Assembly (NCBI RefSeq): GCF_043677095.1
Contig: NZ_JBHLJR010000003.1
Coordinates: 62,001-126,000, forward strand
Source of the DNA: Natronococcus roseus
Lineage (GTDB): Archaea > Halobacteriota > Halobacteria > Halobacteriales > Natrialbaceae
Length of the DNA stretch: 64,000 nt
Reading direction: 5' to 3'
Part shown: piece by piece, positions 61,719-64,000 of the stretch
Numbering within the stretch: position 1 is the first letter of the stretch
How the letters are laid out: each line of letters opens with the position of its first letter
The notes under the pieces: generated by a model
What the model saw: only the letters and a program-made list of their open reading frames with translations
Databases searched by the model: none
What the model was told of the DNA's origin: nothing
Made by a program: the position numbers and the translations under genes

Positions 61719-62147
61719 TTATCGCACCGGTTTCTCTGCGTTGCCGCGAACTAGTTCGATGAGCGAGACGCCGTTGACCTTCTCGACCTTGTAGTTGACA
61801 CCCGAGAGGTCACCCATCGCACGACCCTTCGCCCCGCCGATGCCGGCGATAGTCACTTCGTCGTGTTCGTCGATGAACGAAATTGCGCCGTCACCGGGAC
61901 AGAACGCGGTGACCTGCTTGCCGTTCTTGATCAGCTGGACGCGAACGCACTTTCGGATCGCCGAGTTGGGCTGTTTCGCTTCGATGCCGACCTTTTCGAG
62001 TACGATACCTCGAGCCTGAGGGGCCCCCTCGAGGGGGTCGGACTTCTCGCGAAGTCCACGGGCGCGGCGCGCGTAGTCCGAGTCGGACCACCGCTGGTTC
62101 TGGCGGTCCTTCTTGAGCTTGCGCGCGGCGTACTTGCCGTTTGCCAT
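61719..62147 (-). CDS. rps12: Ribosomal protein S12 (uS12)
   Basis: A 142-residue decoding-centre protein. Motifs KQPNSAIRKCVRVQLIKNGK and FCPGDGAISFIDEHDEV with GRAMGDLSGVNYKV. Basic N-terminus (KYAARKLKKDRQ). In order with nusA and rps7, as in archaeal str-type operons. Confidence 0.97.
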   Translation of the reverse strand: MANGKYAARKLKKDRQNQRWSDSDYARRARGLREKSDPLEGAPQARGIVLEKVGIEAKQPNSAIRKCVRVQLIKNGKQVTAFCPGDGAISFIDEHDEVTIAGIGGAKGRAMGDLSGVNYKVEKVNGVSLIELVRGNAEKPVR

Positions 62148-62283
62148 GCTCGTCGCTATCGGTCGGAGACACTTAAGCGTCCCTGTTTGGAGACGCGATT
62201 ACGCCACGAGAACGCTCGATTGGGGGTAACGAAGGAATCTGAGGGCGTTTCCCCGGTCGAGAAAACCTCTCGAAGAGTGGGAC

Positions 62284-62715
62284 CTAAAGCAGCTGGACGT
62301 CGTCGATATCGAAGTGTCTGGCGGCGAGACGCCGAGCGGCGTCGATCGTTCGGCCGTCGGCACCGATCGCGACGCCTCGGTCCTCGTCGGCGACTTCGAC
62401 GTAGGCGACGGTGTCGTCGTTCTCGCTGATCGTGACGTTGTAGACCGCCGCCGGAGCGAGCGTGTTCGCGACGAACGTCTCGGAGTCCTCGGCGTTTTCG
62501 ACGAGTCGGACCGAGCTGCCGACTTCTTCCTCGAAGCGACGGACGGTCCGACCACCGGGGCCAATCGCATCGCCCATTCGGCCGCTTTCGACGACGACGA
62601 TCAACCGCTCCTCGCCGTCGCGTTCGTCGACGAGGCAGTCCTGGCCGGCAACATCCGTCACGTCCTCGAAACGGGCGAGGTACTGGCGAGCGTCGTCGTC
62701 GAGGGTTACCGCCAT
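62284..62715 (-). CDS. nusA: NusA-like KH-domain transcription factor
   Basis: A 143-residue archaeal NusA, formed of two KH domains only: DEREVIVVVESGRMGDAIGPGGRTVRRFE-like first half (GDAIGPGG) and a second with DEDRGVAIGADGRTIDAARRLAARHF. It binds RNA in termination or antitermination. The gene overlaps nothing; its start is 3 bp past rpoA2. The usual L30e gene between rpoA2 and nusA is absent. Confidence 0.95.
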   Translation of the reverse strand: MAVTLDDDARQYLARFEDVTDVAGQDCLVDERDGEERLIVVVESGRMGDAIGPGGRTVRRFEEEVGSSVRLVENAEDSETFVANTLAPAAVYNVTISENDDTVAYVEVADEDRGVAIGADGRTIDAARRLAARHFDIDDVQLL

Positions 62716-62718
62716 CGA

Positions 62719-63918
62719 TCAGTCCGCCTGGCCACCGCCGCTGGAGGTCGTCGATCCCATCCGTAGATCGACGTCACCGGTACCGAGTTTGATCGGCTTG
62801 CCGACGATGACGTTCTCCGTGACGCCGTCGAGATCGTCGACCTCGCCGTGGATCGCGGCGTTGAGCAGGTGGTTGACCGTCACCTCGAACGCCGCACGGG
62901 CCAACACCGAATCCTTCGAGCCCGAGATCCCGTGGCGACCGATCGACTCGATCTCGCCGCGGTTCGTCATCATGTCCGAGACCAGCATCAGGTGACGAAC
63001 GTTCACGTCGTCGAGTCCCTGCTCGGCGAGCGTGTTGTTCGTCTCCTCGATGATCGCCTCGCGGGCGGCCTCGATCCCGAGATTGCGGTGGATCTCGTGG
63101 ATGTTGTTACACGTCGATCGGGAGGCGTCGACGCCCTCGATCTCGAGCGCGTCGCCAAAGGCCGACCCCTCCGTGTAGAGGACGAACTCCTCGGTGCCGT
63201 CGTCGAGTTCCTCCCGCCGAATAACGACCCGCGAGATGTCCTCGATCCCCTTGAACGTGATCTCACGCAGCTCCTCGACGAGCTGGAGCAGATCACGATA
63301 GGACGGCTCCTCGGGTCCGAACTCGATCTGGGTCCCCTGCTGGATCGCCTCGACGCCGAGGTTGTCCTGGATGATCTCGGCGACCTCCTCGGGCGAGATC
63401 ATCCGCTCCTCGAGGGTGTCCTCGTTGAGCGAGATCTGAACCCGCATGTCAGCGACGTTCGTCGAGACGTCACCCAGCGCGAGGACCTTCGTCGCCTCGA
63501 TCTTCCAGACGACCTCGTGGGCCTTCTCCCGCTCGGTGGCGTACTCGTCCTCGAGATGGATCGTCATCATCGGCGTATCCGGGGTCTTCCGGGCGTCGAC
63601 CAGCTCGATCAGCCGGGGCAGCCCCTGCGTGACGTCGATTTCCGCAACGCCCGCGTAGTGGAACGTGTTCATCGTCAGCTGCGTTCCGGGTTCGCCGATC
63701 GACTGTGCGCTGACGGTGCCGACGGGGTCTAAGGGGTCGACGCGCGTATCGAGGTACCGCGCCTCGACGGCCTTCGCGAGCTCGTCGGCGTCCTCGACGG
63801 TGGCGTCGGTGCGGCCTTCGAGGGTCGCGTAGACCTTGTCCTTGAGCCGACGGGGAAGGTCGGTGTCCTCGACGACGGCGACGGTGTCGTCGTCGACGGC
63901 GTAGTCGACCTCAGTCAT
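62719..63918 (-). CDS. rpoA2: RNA polymerase subunit A'' (Rpo1C)
   Basis: A 399-residue C-terminal half of the largest RNA polymerase subunit. GTVSAQSIGEPGTQLTMNTFHYAGVAEIDVTQGLPRLIEL is the trigger-loop/bridge-helix region conserved in all polymerases. The N-terminus has VEARYLDTRVDPLDPVG. No intein. The start overlaps the A' stop (ATGACTGAG). Confidence 0.97.
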   Translation of the reverse strand: MTEVDYAVDDDTVAVVEDTDLPRRLKDKVYATLEGRTDATVEDADELAKAVEARYLDTRVDPLDPVGTVSAQSIGEPGTQLTMNTFHYAGVAEIDVTQGLPRLIELVDARKTPDTPMMTIHLEDEYATEREKAHEVVWKIEATKVLALGDVSTNVADMRVQISLNEDTLEERMISPEEVAEIIQDNLGVEAIQQGTQIEFGPEEPSYRDLLQLVEELREITFKGIEDISRVVIRREELDDGTEEFVLYTEGSAFGDALEIEGVDASRSTCNNIHEIHRNLGIEAAREAIIEETNNTLAEQGLDDVNVRHLMLVSDMMTNRGEIESIGRHGISGSKDSVLARAAFEVTVNHLLNAAIHGEVDDLDGVTENVIVGKPIKLGTGDVDLRMGSTTSSGGGQAD

Positions 63919-64000
63919 CGGAGGTCACCTCCGTGCCCTCGACGAGTCGGTCGTCGGCGTACTCCGAGAGGTTCGTCGGCTCGGTCTTGATACCGAGGAA
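63911..64000 (-). CDS. rpoA1: RNA polymerase subunit A' (C-terminal end only)
   Basis: The last 29 codons of the A' gene lie in the window, ending LSEYADDRLVEGTEVTSDD and a TGA that overlaps the ATG of rpoA2. The rest lies to the right. Call depends on position and on the reading. Confidence 0.85.
   Translation of the reverse strand, partial: FLGIKTEPTNLSEYADDRLVEGTEVTSDD

Overview
The window is high-GC chromosomal DNA from a haloarchaeon (class Halobacteria). Supporting signs are very acidic proteins, dense CTCGAG-type sequence, Tat-dependent lipoproteins, a PGF-CTERM protein, TATA elements about 27 bp ahead of leaderless starts, a bacterioopsin-activator regulator, and the archaeal order rpoA1-rpoA2-nusA-rps12-rps7-(DUF5781)-aEF2. 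The Natrialbales are a reasonable guess, but the sequence alone does not settle the genus. Most genes are ordinary chromosomal housekeeping or accessory genes.

Layout. 0-10 kb: an open-ended Ser/Asp/Glu/Arg repeat membrane protein, a zinc-finger/His-rich membrane protein, a PAS/GAF Bat-type regulator, tRNA-Asn, the CCA-adding enzyme, and an RPA - histone - HDAC-like cluster. 10-19 kb: tRNA-Arg with scattered partial copies of itself, exported PQQ-propeller and hydrolase proteins, an intergenic palindrome array, RNase P RNA with an enlarged P12, AMMECR1, an ABC-2 exporter whose ATPase is broken by a double palindrome, and nicotinate phosphoribosyltransferase. 19-31 kb: two anchored HExxH surface proteins, small enzymes, two copies of a short dispersed element each abutting a duplicated gene fragment, thiolase and HtpX. 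31-44 kb: ethanolamine ammonia-lyase genes (eutABC) with an MFS carrier and an aldehyde:ferredoxin oxidoreductase, an Asp-repeat lipoprotein, an acyl-CoA synthetase, an MBL hydrolase and a CDF transporter. 44-50 kb: a fluoride riboswitch with a two-gene Fluc exporter, a universal stress gene split by a MITE, and a divergent MgtE cluster with a PhoU/RCK-C partner. 50-64 kb: serS, vapBC, aEF2, DUF5781, a CHAT-protease-like locus, then the rps7-rps12-nusA-rpoA2-rpoA1 end of the transcription/translation operon.

The strongest candidate for an undescribed system lies at 55.8-61.1 kb. A DUF7504-like gene is followed by two paralogous ~690-residue proteins with a divergent CHAT (caspase-like) His/Cys core, and a 41-residue DUF7503-type exported or membrane peptide is encoded antisense between them. 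This AT-rich stretch sits between aEF2 and rps7. A second theme is small-element activity: triloop palindromes recur between genes, inside the RNase P P12 helix and inside an ABC ATPase gene; a TA-duplicating MITE disrupts a usp gene; and a TTTTGGTCCAGATTTT...AAAAGGTGGTYGC element twice sits exactly next to a duplicated gene end. Several operons also begin with a very short leaderless ORF whose stop overlaps the next start.
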